From Bradyrhizobium tropiciagri (GTDB lineage: Bacteria > Pseudomonadota > Alphaproteobacteria > Rhizobiales > Xanthobacteraceae), in contig NZ_JAFCKH010000004.1 of assembly GCF_018130505.1 (NCBI RefSeq), positions 1-64,000 on the forward strand: DNA of 64,000 bases, in the 5' to 3' direction. Made by a program: the position numbers and the translations under genes. Below, in pieces: positions 7,004-15,168 of this stretch. Position 1 is the first letter of the stretch. Each line of letters opens with the position of its first letter. The notes under the pieces were generated by a model that worked only from the letters and a program-made list of their open reading frames with translations, had not been told where the DNA came from and did not search any database.

Positions 7004-10000
7004 CTAGACGAGAAAATCCGATGCCGCGCCGTAGGCATGCGGGATCAAGGATCCCGGCGCGAACTGAAGTGTCATCGCATGATGATCCGCATCGGTCAGT
7101 GTCAGAATGCCGGTCTGATAATCGAAGGCTTCGTCCACCTTGGTGTCGAAGCCTTCAAGCACCAACGTTGTGGCGGGCGCAAAGTTTGTGATGACACCGG
7201 ATGTCTGCTTGGCATCGGTCCCGAAGACGAATGTGTCCGTACCCGTCAGAAGGACATTGCTGCCTAGATTGCCAGTGATCACCAATGTCCCGTTGTTGAC
7301 GTTGACAGTTCCGGTGCCGCTCAAATTATCGACCTTGAGCACGCCGCTATCCAGGACAGTGCCGTTGTTGACGAGGTTGCCTGAGACGTCGACCTCACTC
7401 CCGGTGTGCACATCGGCAAGGCCGCCATTGTCGGTCAAGCCATTCTTGAAGTCGATCGTGCCGCCCTGATCGGCGCGAACAGTTGCAAATGTGTTGAACA
7501 CGGCATCGTCGAAATTGAGCGAGGCGTGCACGGCTTCGATCAGGCCGTTGTTGGTGACGGCATTGCCGGTGTTCACTTCAAGCGGTTGAGGCCCGCTCGC
7601 TTCGAGCGAGCCGGAGAAGCCAATGTGCAAGGTGAGGCTGTGATCTCCGTTTCCGATCGCGCCGGCACCGTCGATCGTGCCGCCTTCAACGTCGAGCGTG
7701 TGATGCGCGCCGCTGTTCAGGATCGAGGAGCCTGGATCGAGCTTGATCTCGCCGTTGCCGACAAATGTGGTGTCGCCGGTCAGGACAGTCTTCGCGGAAT
7801 CGAACAGCTCGATTTTACCGACGTTGTTCAGCATGCTGCTGACATTCAGAGTGCTTTCGGCGCTGACGTCAAACACGGCGCCGGCCTTGAATGTCACGTT
7901 GTTGAAGACGTTGGTGCTGCCTGCAACGGATACGATGACCCCGCCGGATGTCGCGTCAAGCGATGTCCCGTCCAGATGTACATTGTCGAAGGTGATGGTG
8001 CCGTCATTGGCGACGATCTCGCCGAGGAAACCACCGGCGATGGTATCGTTCGCGAGGGTGAGCAGCGCCTGGGTTTCGTTCAGTGAACCGAGAACATTGA
8101 TCGTGCTGTTGCTGATGATGCCGGCGCTGCCGGTCTCATGCAGGGTACCGGTCACGCCGATGATGATCGTTGCCCGATCAATCGACGTGAAGCCGGTCGT
8201 GCCGGAGACAATCAGAACACCGCCGCCGATGGTGTCATTAACGTCAGTGACCGTGATCGCGACGTCCTTTGTGGCGATTTCTGTCCCATCGCTCACCGCT
8301 ACGGTGACGTCATAGACGTCGTCGTGGTTCGCGTCTTTCGGCGCCTCGAAGTCGGGCGCAGATTTGAACGTCACATCGCCCGTAGCCGACACGTTGAACA
8401 GAGCCGCATCGGTGCCGGAGAGCGAATAGGTCAGCGTCGCGCTGTCCACGTCGGTCGCCGCGATGTGGTAGGCGAGGCTCGTGCCATTCTCCGCGAAGCT
8501 TGCCGTCGCGCCCGAACTGATCACCGGGGCATCATCGATGCCCGTCAGCGTAACGGTGATGTTCTGCGTCGCGGTTCCGCCGTGGCCGTCGTTGAGGGTC
8601 AGGGTGAAGGTGTCGGTATGGATCTGCCCGGCCGCGAGCGGAGCGATGTCGGCGTGGGAAGCATCATAGCTCCACGTCACCTTGCCGTCGGCATCGTCGA
8701 CGGCGGCCGTGAGTGTGCCGAGATCGTCGCTTCGCGACGTCACCGATACCGTATGAGTGTCGGCCGTATCGGCGTCGGTAAAAAACACCGGCCCCGATGT
8801 CGAAACATCGGCGCCGCCATTGTCCGTCAGATTAGCTGCGGTGCCCGACGGTGAACTGATATCCTTCACAAAGGCGTCGTAGCCGCCGTTGGTATCACCG
8901 GGCACCAGATTGTTGCCTGAAGACTGGAATGCCAATTTGGTCCCATCAGGTGAGAACACGGGAGTCTCGCTTTGACCGTTTGCCTGCGTCCCGCTTGAGC
9001 TGGTCGAGACAACCGTGATGGCACCGGTGATCAGGTCCTTCAGATAGACCTCGAAACCACCGACACCCGGCACCAGATTTTCGGCGAAGGAATAGAAGGC
9101 CAGCTTGGTGCCATCAGGCGAGAACGCGGGCTGCTGGGCTTCGCCGTTGTCCTGCGGGGTTCCGCCGGCATCCGCCGACACCAACGTGATGACGCCGGTG
9201 GTCAGGTCTTTAATGACAATGTTGCCGCTTCCGCCATTGGAACTACCCGGCACAAGATCATCGGCAAAGGTATAGAACGCCACCTTGGTGCCGTCAGGCG
9301 AGAACACCGGGTCGTAGCTGCCGCCATTGCCATGAACGCCGCTGGCGCTGTCCGACACCAGTGTGGTGATCCCGGTGGCCAGGTCCTTGATGTAGATGTT
9401 GTTGATCGCGCCACCCCCTGTCGTGGACCCGAACACGATTTTGGTGCCGTCGGGCGAGAACGAGGGGGCGTAGGTACTGCCGTTCTGATCCCCGCCGCTG
9501 TGCGGCACGTAATAGGGGCTGGCCGCCACGAGCGTGATGGCGCCAGTGGTCAAGTCCTTCACGAAGATGTCGCGCGTGTCGTCGGTATCATCAGGCACGA
9601 GATTGTCGGCATCGGAATAGAAAGCAACCTTGCTGCCATCAGGTGAGAACGCCGGGTTGGTGGTCTGGAAGCCGTTCGCCTGCGCCCCGGTGGCACTGGT
9701 CGACACGCGGGTGATCGCACCAGTGGTCAGGTCCTTCACGAAGATGTCGTAGGCTTGATTGGTATCTCCTGGCACCAGATTGTCGGAAACCGACGTGAAC
9801 GCCACCTTGGTACCATCGGGCGAAAAAACCGGCTGGTAGCTCCAGTCATCGCCCTGGACCCCGCTTGTATTGCTCGACACGCGCGTGACCGCACCTGTCG
9901 TCAGGTCCTTCACGAAGACGTCGGCTTGGCCGTTCGTATCGCCCGACACCAGATTGTCGGCCGTTGATTCGAACGCCACTTTCGTGCCGTCGGGCGAGAA

Positions 10001-10114
10001 CACCGGCGTGAAACTGTCGCCATCCGCTTGCGCCCCGGTTGCGCCGGTCGACACGCGCGTGACGGAACCGTTGCTGACGCCACCAGCGGTGAAAACAGGT
10101 GCCGAATTCGTCAT
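7004..10114 (-). CDS. Large secreted repeat protein: TolB-like propeller, VCBS/cadherin-like domains, beta-helix
   Basis: I place the start at ATG 10114 because GGAGG lies 5 bases upstream; an in-frame extension to 10228 lacks such support. The 1036-residue product begins with seven PD40/TolB-type repeats of about 60 residues (residues 1-425), each with FSPDGTKVAF-like and VKDLTTGAIT-like strands. A VCBS domain (about 426-535) contains LNDGHGGTATQNITVTLTG, and a cadherin-like domain (about 536-630) contains FAENGTSLAYHIAATDVDSA. About 400 residues of Asn/Gly/Thr-rich beta-helix-like sequence follow. There is no N-terminal signal peptide, so type I secretion is likely. It is probably a cell-surface protein of unknown function. 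Confidence 0.85.
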   Translation of the reverse strand: MTNSAPVFTAGGVSNGSVTRVSTGATGAQADGDSFTPVFSPDGTKVAFESTADNLVSGDTNGQADVFVKDLTTGAVTRVSSNTSGVQGDDWSYQPVFSPDGTKVAFTSVSDNLVPGDTNQAYDIFVKDLTTGAITRVSTSATGAQANGFQTTNPAFSPDGSKVAFYSDADNLVPDDTDDTRDIFVKDLTTGAITLVAASPYYVPHSGGDQNGSTYAPSFSPDGTKIVFGSTTGGGAINNIYIKDLATGITTLVSDSASGVHGNGGSYDPVFSPDGTKVAFYTFADDLVPGSSNGGSGNIVIKDLTTGVITLVSADAGGTPQDNGEAQQPAFSPDGTKLAFYSFAENLVPGVGGFEVYLKDLITGAITVVSTSSSGTQANGQSETPVFSPDGTKLAFQSSGNNLVPGDTNGGYDAFVKDISSPSGTAANLTDNGGADVSTSGPVFFTDADTADTHTVSVTSRSDDLGTLTAAVDDADGKVTWSYDASHADIAPLAAGQIHTDTFTLTLNDGHGGTATQNITVTLTGIDDAPVISSGATASFAENGTSLAYHIAATDVDSATLTYSLSGTDAALFNVSATGDVTFKSAPDFEAPKDANHDDVYDVTVAVSDGTEIATKDVAITVTDVNDTIGGGVLIVSGTTGFTSIDRATIIIGVTGTLHETGSAGIISNSTINVLGSLNETQALLTLANDTIAGGFLGEIVANDGTITFDNVHLDGTSLDATSGGVIVSVAGSTNVFNNVTFKAGAVFDVSAESTLNVSSMLNNVGKIELFDSAKTVLTGDTTFVGNGEIKLDPGSSILNSGAHHTLDVEGGTIDGAGAIGNGDHSLTLHIGFSGSLEASGPQPLEVNTGNAVTNNGLIEAVHASLNFDDAVFNTFATVRADQGGTIDFKNGLTDNGGLADVHTGSEVDVSGNLVNNGTVLDSGVLKVDNLSGTGTVNVNNGTLVITGNLGSNVLLTGTDTFVFGTDAKQTSGVITNFAPATTLVLEGFDTKVDEAFDYQTGILTLTDADHHAMTLQFAPGSLIPHAYGAASDFLV

Positions 10115-10281
10115 CGATGCCTCCGTTTGCCCGGCGTATGAGTGCCTGCTAAACGAGGCAAGTTTAGTGTCTTTGGATGACGCATTTCTTGCGAGCGAAG
10201 GAACAACCTTCGGCGCGACATCCGACAATCTCTGTTAGAGGCGCGAACTGACGAGTGAAACAATTTGCCATGGGCCTCACG

Positions 10282-10938
10282 TCAGCACGGCGCTGACCTA
10301 CCCGTATTGACCGCCCGTTGTGCCTCGAACGCCCGCTGATACGCGGGCCGTGCTTCGCCGCGCGCGACGTAGGCGGAGAGATTCGTAAACTCGTCCAGAA
10401 TCCCCGAAGCTCTCAGCCTCAGCAGCACCGAAACCATCATCAGATCGCCCGCGCTGAACGCGCCGTCCAGCCAGTCGGCATCGCCGAGGCGGGCGGAGAG
10501 TTGCTGCAGCCGGTCGCGGACGCGATCCATCACAAGGGGCAGACGGTCTTTGGTCCAGGGCTTGTCGGCTTCCAGAATCCTTGCGGTGACGAGTTCGAGG
10601 ATCGGCGGCTCCACCGTGTTGATTGCGGCGAACATCCAGGTGATGGCGCGGGCGCGGGCGTTGGGGTCGTCGGGGAGCAGCGGGCCGGAATGGCGTTCGG
10701 CGATGTGGAGCACGATCGCGCCGGTCTCGAACAGGGTGAGGTCGCCTTGCTCGTAGGTCGGGATCTGGCCGAAGGGATGCAGCGCGAGATGCGCGGGCTG
10801 CTTCATCGCCTGGAACGAGACGAGGCGGACGTTGTAAGGCTGGCCGACTTCTTCCAGCGCCCAGCGGACGCGGGTGTCGCGCGCCAAGCCCTTGCCGCCG
10901 TCAGGAGAGCGTTCGAAGGCGGTGATGGTGGGGGTCAT
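10282..10938 (-). CDS. Glutathione S-transferase
   Basis: This 218-residue GST is distinct from the one at 6.2 kb. Its N-terminus reads FERSPDGGKGLARDTRVRWA, and the glutathione-site segment is HPFGQIPTYEQGDLTLFETG with the Glu-Thr/Ser pair typical of the fold. The C-terminal domain contains FSAGDLMMVSVLLRLR, matching the conserved N-capping region. GGAG lies 9 bases before the ATG. It stands alone, transcribed away from the glycine-rich protein gene. The substrate cannot be deduced. Confidence 0.88.
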   Translation of the reverse strand: MTPTITAFERSPDGGKGLARDTRVRWALEEVGQPYNVRLVSFQAMKQPAHLALHPFGQIPTYEQGDLTLFETGAIVLHIAERHSGPLLPDDPNARARAITWMFAAINTVEPPILELVTARILEADKPWTKDRLPLVMDRVRDRLQQLSARLGDADWLDGAFSAGDLMMVSVLLRLRASGILDEFTNLSAYVARGEARPAYQRAFEAQRAVNTGRSAPC

Positions 10939-11095
10939 CGGTCTTCTCCATGTCTTCGCCTGGCGCCCGTAGGACGAACTGATGGCGCGTCTCCCGACAA
11001 CGGGTCTCGGATTCCTTCGGCCTTTCGCGAGCCGAAGCGCTGCTGCGGGCAGGCTACATGAAGCGATCGTTCAGGTAGATGAACGAAAGGTTTGT

Positions 11096-11109
11096 TTGAT
11101 CCAGGTCAA
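11096..11109 (+). promoter_or_regulatory. FixK/FNR-type binding site
   Basis: TTGATCCAGGTCAA matches the palindromic FNR/FixK box TTGA-N6-TCAA exactly, with one deviation in the extended arms (GTCAA instead of ATCAA). It lies 96 bp upstream of the glycine/tyrosine-rich protein gene, where an activator site would be expected, and also in front of the divergent GST. Oxygen-responsive control is an inference. Confidence 0.6.
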
Positions 11110-11205
11110 GGCCGCGAAGCTCCCGTACGCGAGTCTTCGGAGCGACCCGCGGATCGATGCGATGTACAGGGGCCGCGGTGTTCCTCTCTCGAAAGGAGAC
11201 CGCCA

Positions 11206-11577
11206 ATGTTGAGTCGAGTTCTCATCGCTTCGGCTGCCGCAGCCATGCTGTTGGTCACATTCACTCCCGAAGACGCGTCCGCCCGCGGCGGCGTGCGTGC
11301 CGGAGGTTACCGCGGCGGTGCAGCCGTGCGAGCAGGAGGCTATCGCGGGGGCGCAGTCGCGGTTCGCGGATACAGGGGCGGGGCTGTCGCCGTACGCGGC
11401 GGGCGCTACGGATATGGCTACCGCGGTTATGGCTATCGTGGCTATGGCTACGGGGTCGGTGCGGCGGCAGTGGGTGCAGCAGCGGTCGGCGCGGCCGCGA
11501 CGGGAGCCTACTACCGCGGCGGCTGCGGCTACGACGCGTATGGCAACTGGGTTTGCCCGGGCCGATATCCCTACTGA
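11206..11577 (+). CDS. Small secreted glycine/tyrosine/arginine-rich protein
   Basis: I start at ATG 11206, preceded by GAAAGGAG. The 123-residue product has a signal peptide (MLSRVLIASAAAAMLLVTF, likely cut near DASA-RGG). Low-complexity repeats follow: RAGGYRGGA-like units, then YGYRGYG units, an alanine/valine hydrophobic patch and a C-terminal CGYDAYGNWVCPGRYPY with two cysteines that could form a disulfide. Similar GYRGG proteins are frequent in Bradyrhizobium and have no assigned role. A FixK-type box lies upstream, so expression may rise under low oxygen. Function unknown; envelope location likely. Confidence 0.8.
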   Translation: MLSRVLIASAAAAMLLVTFTPEDASARGGVRAGGYRGGAAVRAGGYRGGAVAVRGYRGGAVAVRGGRYGYGYRGYGYRGYGYGVGAAAVGAAAVGAAATGAYYRGGCGYDAYGNWVCPGRYPY

Positions 11578-11622
11578 GCAACGGGACGCCGTTTGATCGC
11601 GTTCACCAAACCACATCGGTGA

Positions 11623-11651
11623 GGGCGGGTTGCGCGATCGCTGACCCGCCC
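11623..11651 (+). terminator. Stem-loop after the glycine-rich protein gene
   Basis: GGGCGGGT and ACCCGCCC form a perfect 8-bp stem with a 13-base loop, 46 bp past the stop codon. No T-run follows, so it may only protect the 3' end or act with Rho. Confidence 0.4.
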
Positions 11652-11801
11652 TGCAAGGTGTTTGTCCGCATTTTGGTCCGTGTGCCGCGCGAGATCGCGC
11701 GCCTTCACGCTTTTTCCGATTATTCGCAGATTCCGGATAGTGATGCCGAAGATCGCATGATTATCCGCATGCCACTCCCGCGTAATTCCTTGGCCGGCAA
11801 A

Positions 11802-11818
11802 TGCCGGATCATCCGGCA
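11802..11818. promoter_or_regulatory. 17-bp palindrome upstream of the DUF1097 gene
   Basis: TGCCGGATCATCCGGCA has perfect 8-bp arms around one C and lies 20 bp before the ATG at 11839. It could be an operator overlapping the promoter or an mRNA hairpin just before the ribosome-binding site. No nearby regulator is an obvious partner. Confidence 0.5.
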
Positions 11819-11838
11819 AAACCTCGGGAGTGCCAGAC

Positions 11839-12306
11839 ATGAAGTTCGCATTGTTGACCCTCACCGCGGCCGTGGTCGCCTCGATCGCCGCGACGGCGTC
11901 CGCCGGGCTCGGCTGGCCGGTGTGGGCGATGTTCGTCGGATGGGTGGCGTTCTTCACCGGCGGCCATTCGGCGCGGGCTGCGCTCACCAGTTATCTCTGC
12001 GTCGCGGCGGGAATCGGCTTCGGCGTGTTCGCCGCGATGGCGGTCGGCTCGCTGTTGCCGCTGATCGATTTCTTCGCGTTCGGTGTCGTCGTCTTCGTCG
12101 TCGCCGTTGTCGTGGTCTCGCTGCGCGCCGCGCCGCTGCTCAACAACGTCGCGGCCTACTTCCTCGGCCTGATCGCCTTCTTCGCCTCGCATCTCGCGCC
12201 CGGGCTTGCCGCCTTCATCGAACTCGCCGTCGCCGGCGGCCTCGGCACGCTGGCGGCGTGGATCGCGCATCAGCTCAGCGGAAAGGTCGCGAGATACGCG
12301 GCATGA
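11839..12306 (+). CDS. DUF1097 family inner-membrane protein
   Basis: The 155-residue protein is almost wholly hydrophobic, with about five membrane segments and the family pattern [20 protein letters not shown] near residues 25-44. That resembles E. coli YcdZ (DUF1097). I use ATG 11839, which has GGGAG 8 bases upstream, rather than GTG 11830. No catalytic residues are evident and the function of the family is unknown. It is single-gene, with a palindrome directly upstream. Confidence 0.8.
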   Translation: MKFALLTLTAAVVASIAATASAGLGWPVWAMFVGWVAFFTGGHSARAALTSYLCVAAGIGFGVFAAMAVGSLLPLIDFFAFGVVVFVVAVVVVSLRAAPLLNNVAAYFLGLIAFFASHLAPGLAAFIELAVAGGLGTLAAWIAHQLSGKVARYAA

Positions 12307-12362
12307 TGCAGGCATCGGGCCAGCGTTTCCCATCCGCGGGACGCCGGGAACTTTTGACGTCC

Positions 12363-12388
12363 CGCCCGGCAGTTATTTTTGCCGGGCG
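12363..12388 (+). promoter_or_regulatory. Hairpin in the leader of the VOC pseudogene
   Basis: CGCCCGGCA and TGCCGGGCG form a 9-bp stem with an AT-rich 8-base loop containing TTATTTT. It may be the terminator of the upstream DUF1097 gene or a leader structure of the next gene. Confidence 0.4.
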
Positions 12389-12442
12389 GTGTCGGATCGT
12401 GCATCGCTCAATCGTCCTCCGCACAAACATCAGGAGACTGCG

Positions 12443-12917
12443 ATGACGGATCTAGTGACCTGCCTGTGGTTCGATCAAGGCAAAGCGCGCGAGGCGGCGG
12501 AGTTCTATGCCGCGACCTTCCCGGACAGCCATGTGGATGCTGGGCATGTCTCGCCGATACCGGGCATCGGGCAGGGCGACGAATTGACGGTGGAGTTCAC
12601 CGTACTCGGCCGCCGCTTCGTCGGGTTGAATGGCGGCTCCAACTTCGTGCCGACCGAGGCGGTCAGTTTCATGGTGCTCACCGACAGCCAGGAGGAGACC
12701 GACCGCTATTGGAACGCAGTCACCGGCAATGGCGGCAAGGAATTGCCGTGCGGCTGGTGCCTGGGATCGCTGGGGCTTTGCCTGGCAGATCACGCCGCGG
12801 CGGCTGCTCGAGCTCGTCAACGGCGCCGATCGCGCGGCCGGCAAGCGCGCGATGGAGGCGATGATGACGATGAAGAACATCGACATCTCCGCGATCGAGC
12901 GGGCCTCCGCGGGGTAA
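12443..12917 (+). pseudogene. PhnB-like VOC/glyoxalase protein, broken by a frameshift
   Basis: The first part (from ATG 12443, after AGGAGACTGCG) encodes the PhnB/3-demethylubiquinone-methyltransferase-like fold: [20 protein letters not shown] and later [10 protein letters not shown]. The family continues with D/K-D-R-W-G-x-x-WQITP, but this frame turns to unrelated sequence. The expected residues [18 protein letters not shown], and the usual ending [16 protein letters not shown], appear one frame over. A single extra G in the GGG at 12763-12765 explains it. The whole gene would encode about 157 residues. Either it is a recent pseudogene or the base is a sequencing error. Confidence 0.85.
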
Positions 12918-13052
12918 TCCGTCCGCCGGAAATAGAGAGCCGCTGCGCGTCACCATGCGCTCGCGGCGACGATCACCCCGGCGCAAACGCGGGATGTGCC
13001 CTCTGCTGTCGCGTGATACGAAATTCGTATCACAGCTTTGGAGCCAGCCCTG

Positions 13053-14315
13053 ATGTCCGTTGCGACCGCGCCCAACCAACAACAGACTCCCACCGCCGCG
13101 GAGTCCGATCCGCAGACGCTCGGCTGGATGCAGGGCTTTCCGCCGCCACAGGACCGCACCATCACGTTCCAGGACGGCTCGTTCCGCAGCTTCCCCGAAC
13201 TGCGCTGGGCCTGGAGCAACATCCGCCAGCTGGTGCCGACGGTGAACGTCTGGCGCGGCGCCGGGCCGGCCTCGGTGCTGCCGCGCGCGGAGCACGATAT
13301 CGGCGCCTCCGCGTCGGTGACGATGGACGGGCGTCCGATGACGTTTGCGCGCATGCTCGAGGAAACCTATGCCGACGGCATCGCCGTGCTGCACCGGGGC
13401 AAATTGATCTACGAGCGCTATTTCGGCGCGCTGAAGCCGCACAAGCCGCATATCGCGATGTCGGTGACGAAGTCGTTCACCGGCACGCTGGCCGGCATTT
13501 TGATCGCGGAGGGCAAGATCGACCAAGACGCGCCGATCACCGACTATTTGCCGGAGCTGAAGGGCAGCGCGTTCGCCGATGCGCGGGTGCGCGAGGCCAT
13601 GGATATGACCACTGGCCTGCAATACACGGAAGTCTACACCGACCGGAATTCCGACGTCTGGGGATTGCGGCGCGCCAACGGCATGGCGCCGATTCCGGAA
13701 GGCTATGACGGCGCGACCAACATCTTCGACTTCCTGCGCTCGCAGCAGAAGCAGGGCGAGCACGGCAAGGCGTTTGCGTACAAGACCGTCAATTCCGACG
13801 TGCTGGCCTTCATCTGCCGGCGCGCCGGCGGCATGACGCTGTCCGACCTGCTGTCCGAGCGGATCTGGGCGCCGATGGGCGCGGAGGAGGATGCGCATTA
13901 TCACGTCGACCGCATCGGCATCGAGAGCGGCGGCGGCGGGCTGTCGACGACGCTGCGCGATCTCGCCCGGTTCGGCGAGATGATCCGTAATCACGGCCGC
14001 TTCAACGGCCGGCAGATCGTGCCGTCCGCCGTTGTCGAGGACATCGCGCGCGGCGGCGATCCGGAAAAGTTCAAGCCGGCCGGCTACACCACATTGCCCG
14101 GAGCGTCGTACCGCAATCAATGGTGGGTGACGCATAATGCGCACGGCGCCTTCATGGCGCGCGGCGTGCACGGCCAGGGTATCTACATCGATCCGAAGGC
14201 CGAGATGGTGATCGCGCGCTACGCCTCGCATCCGGCCGCGGGCAACGCGGCGAACGATCCGGTGACGCTGCCGGCCTACATGGCGCTGGCGAAGGATCTG
14301 ATGGCAGGAGGGTGA
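13053..14315 (+). CDS. Serine hydrolase of the class C beta-lactamase / 6-aminohexanoate-dimer hydrolase (NylB) family
   Basis: The 420-residue enzyme has the catalytic SxxK motif Ser137-Val-Thr-Lys140 in [16 protein letters not shown], and a probable catalytic tyrosine at Tyr243 in [11 protein letters not shown], arranged as in Nyl[14 protein letters not shown] and the late [11 protein letters not shown] segment also fit. There is no signal peptide, so a cytoplasmic amidase or esterase is more likely than a true beta-lactamase. GGAG lies 9 bases before ATG 13053. The last 13 codons are duplicated downstream as part of a 169-bp tandem repeat. Confidence 0.87.
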   Translation: MSVATAPNQQQTPTAAESDPQTLGWMQGFPPPQDRTITFQDGSFRSFPELRWAWSNIRQLVPTVNVWRGAGPASVLPRAEHDIGASASVTMDGRPMTFARMLEETYADGIAVLHRGKLIYERYFGALKPHKPHIAMSVTKSFTGTLAGILIAEGKIDQDAPITDYLPELKGSAFADARVREAMDMTTGLQYTEVYTDRNSDVWGLRRANGMAPIPEGYDGATNIFDFLRSQQKQGEHGKAFAYKTVNSDVLAFICRRAGGMTLSDLLSERIWAPMGAEEDAHYHVDRIGIESGGGGLSTTLRDLARFGEMIRNHGRFNGRQIVPSAVVEDIARGGDPEKFKPAGYTTLPGASYRNQWWVTHNAHGAFMARGVHGQGIYIDPKAEMVIARYASHPAAGNAANDPVTLPAYMALAKDLMAGG

Positions 14316-14439
14316 GGCCGGTCTGAGCCTACGCCGCGCGCGCGATCGTAGCCCGGATGAGCGCAGCGATATCCGGGGTCCTTTCCACGCATTGAGGTCC
14401 GTCCCGCATATCGCTTCGCTCATGCGGGCTACACGGCTA
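14271..14439 (+). repeat. Tandem duplication, copy 1 (includes the 3' end of the hydrolase gene)
   Basis: This copy begins CCGGCCTACATGGCGCTGG inside the hydrolase gene. It covers its last codons and stop, and carries one palindromic GTAGCCCGGATGAGCGCAGC element (14348-14432). It is repeated at once as copy 2 with a period of 169 bp and only a few mismatches. Confidence 0.9.
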
Positions 14440-14608
14440 CCGGCCTATATGACGCTGGCGCAGGATCTGATGGCGGGAGGGTGAGGCCGGTCTGAGTTTA
14501 CGCCGCGAGTACGATCGTAGCCCGGATGAGCGCAGCGATATCCGGGGTCCTTTCCACGCATTGAGGTCCGTCCCGCATGTCGCTTCGCTCATGCGGGCTA
14601 CGCAACTA
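14440..14608 (+). repeat. Tandem duplication, copy 2
   Basis: The copy starts CCGGCCTATATGACGCTGG and repeats the hydrolase 3' end as an untranslated remnant, ending in the same GGAGGGTGAGGCCGGTCTGA. The second palindromic element spans 14517-14601 and runs up to the stop codon of the convergent deformylase-like gene. Confidence 0.9.
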
Positions 14609-15103
14609 ACCGCGCGAGATCTTCTCGAACCGCTTGATCAGCCGCTCGCGCTTCAGGCGGGACAGCCGTCTGATCCAGAACATGCCGTTGAGCTGGTCGA
14701 TCTCGTGCTGATGGCACACCGCGCGCAGGCCGTCGGAGTCCTCGGTCTGCATGTTGCCGTCGAGGTCCTGATAGCGGATGCGGACACGGGCGTGGCGCTC
14801 GACATCGTCGGTGACGCCGGGCATCGAGACGCTGCCTTCCTTGTACAGGATCATCTCCGGCGAGGCCCGGATGATCTCCGGATTGACATAGGTCCGCGCG
14901 CCTTCGCCGGCATCGAGCTCGAGCACCACAACGCGCATGGCGACGCCGATGTGCGGCGCGGTGATGCCGATGCCGGGCGCCGCGTGCATGGTCTCCAGTA
15001 GGTCCTGCGCCAGTTCGCGCAGCGCATCGTCGAACACGCTCACCGGCTCTGCCGGAAGCGCGAGCCTGGGATCGGGATAGCGGACGATGGGACGAATGCT
15101 CAT
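14606..15103 (-). CDS. Peptide deformylase-like protein with altered metal site
   Basis: The 165-residue protein aligns end to end with peptide deformylase, but all three signature motifs are changed. Motif I (GxGxAAxQ) is GIGITAPH at residues 44-51, motif II (EGCLS) is Glu89-Gly-Ser-Val-Ser93, and motif III (HExxH) is His133-Glu-Ile-Asp-Gln137. Two of the three metal ligands (the Cys and the second His) are therefore Ser91 and Gln137, while the catalytic Glu134 is kept. Ordinary deformylase activity is doubtful; it may bind peptides or metal differently. The gene is intact with no frameshift. Confidence 0.85.
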   Translation of the reverse strand: MSIRPIVRYPDPRLALPAEPVSVFDDALRELAQDLLETMHAAPGIGITAPHIGVAMRVVVLELDAGEGARTYVNPEIIRASPEMILYKEGSVSMPGVTDDVERHARVRIRYQDLDGNMQTEDSDGLRAVCHQHEIDQLNGMFWIRRLSRLKRERLIKRFEKISRG

Positions 15104-15168
15104 GCCGCTGTCTTAGGCCGGTGCATCGCGCCGGACAACACGCGCATCAACCGCGCGTGACGCGCCGC

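Noticed and set aside
8840-10090. CRISPR-like regular repeats
   Set aside because: The repetition comes from seven codon-level PD40 repeats of about 180 bp in a continuous reading frame, with no short identical repeats and unique spacers.
10115-10228. N-terminal extension of the large repeat protein to 10228
   Set aside because: The internal ATG at 10114 has GGAGG 5 bases upstream, and the extension does not resemble a signal peptide.
12720-14423. A 567-codon open frame antisense to the NylB-like gene
   Set aside because: It mirrors a well-supported gene, is rich in Arg/His/Gln as expected for antisense high-GC DNA, and has no family pattern.
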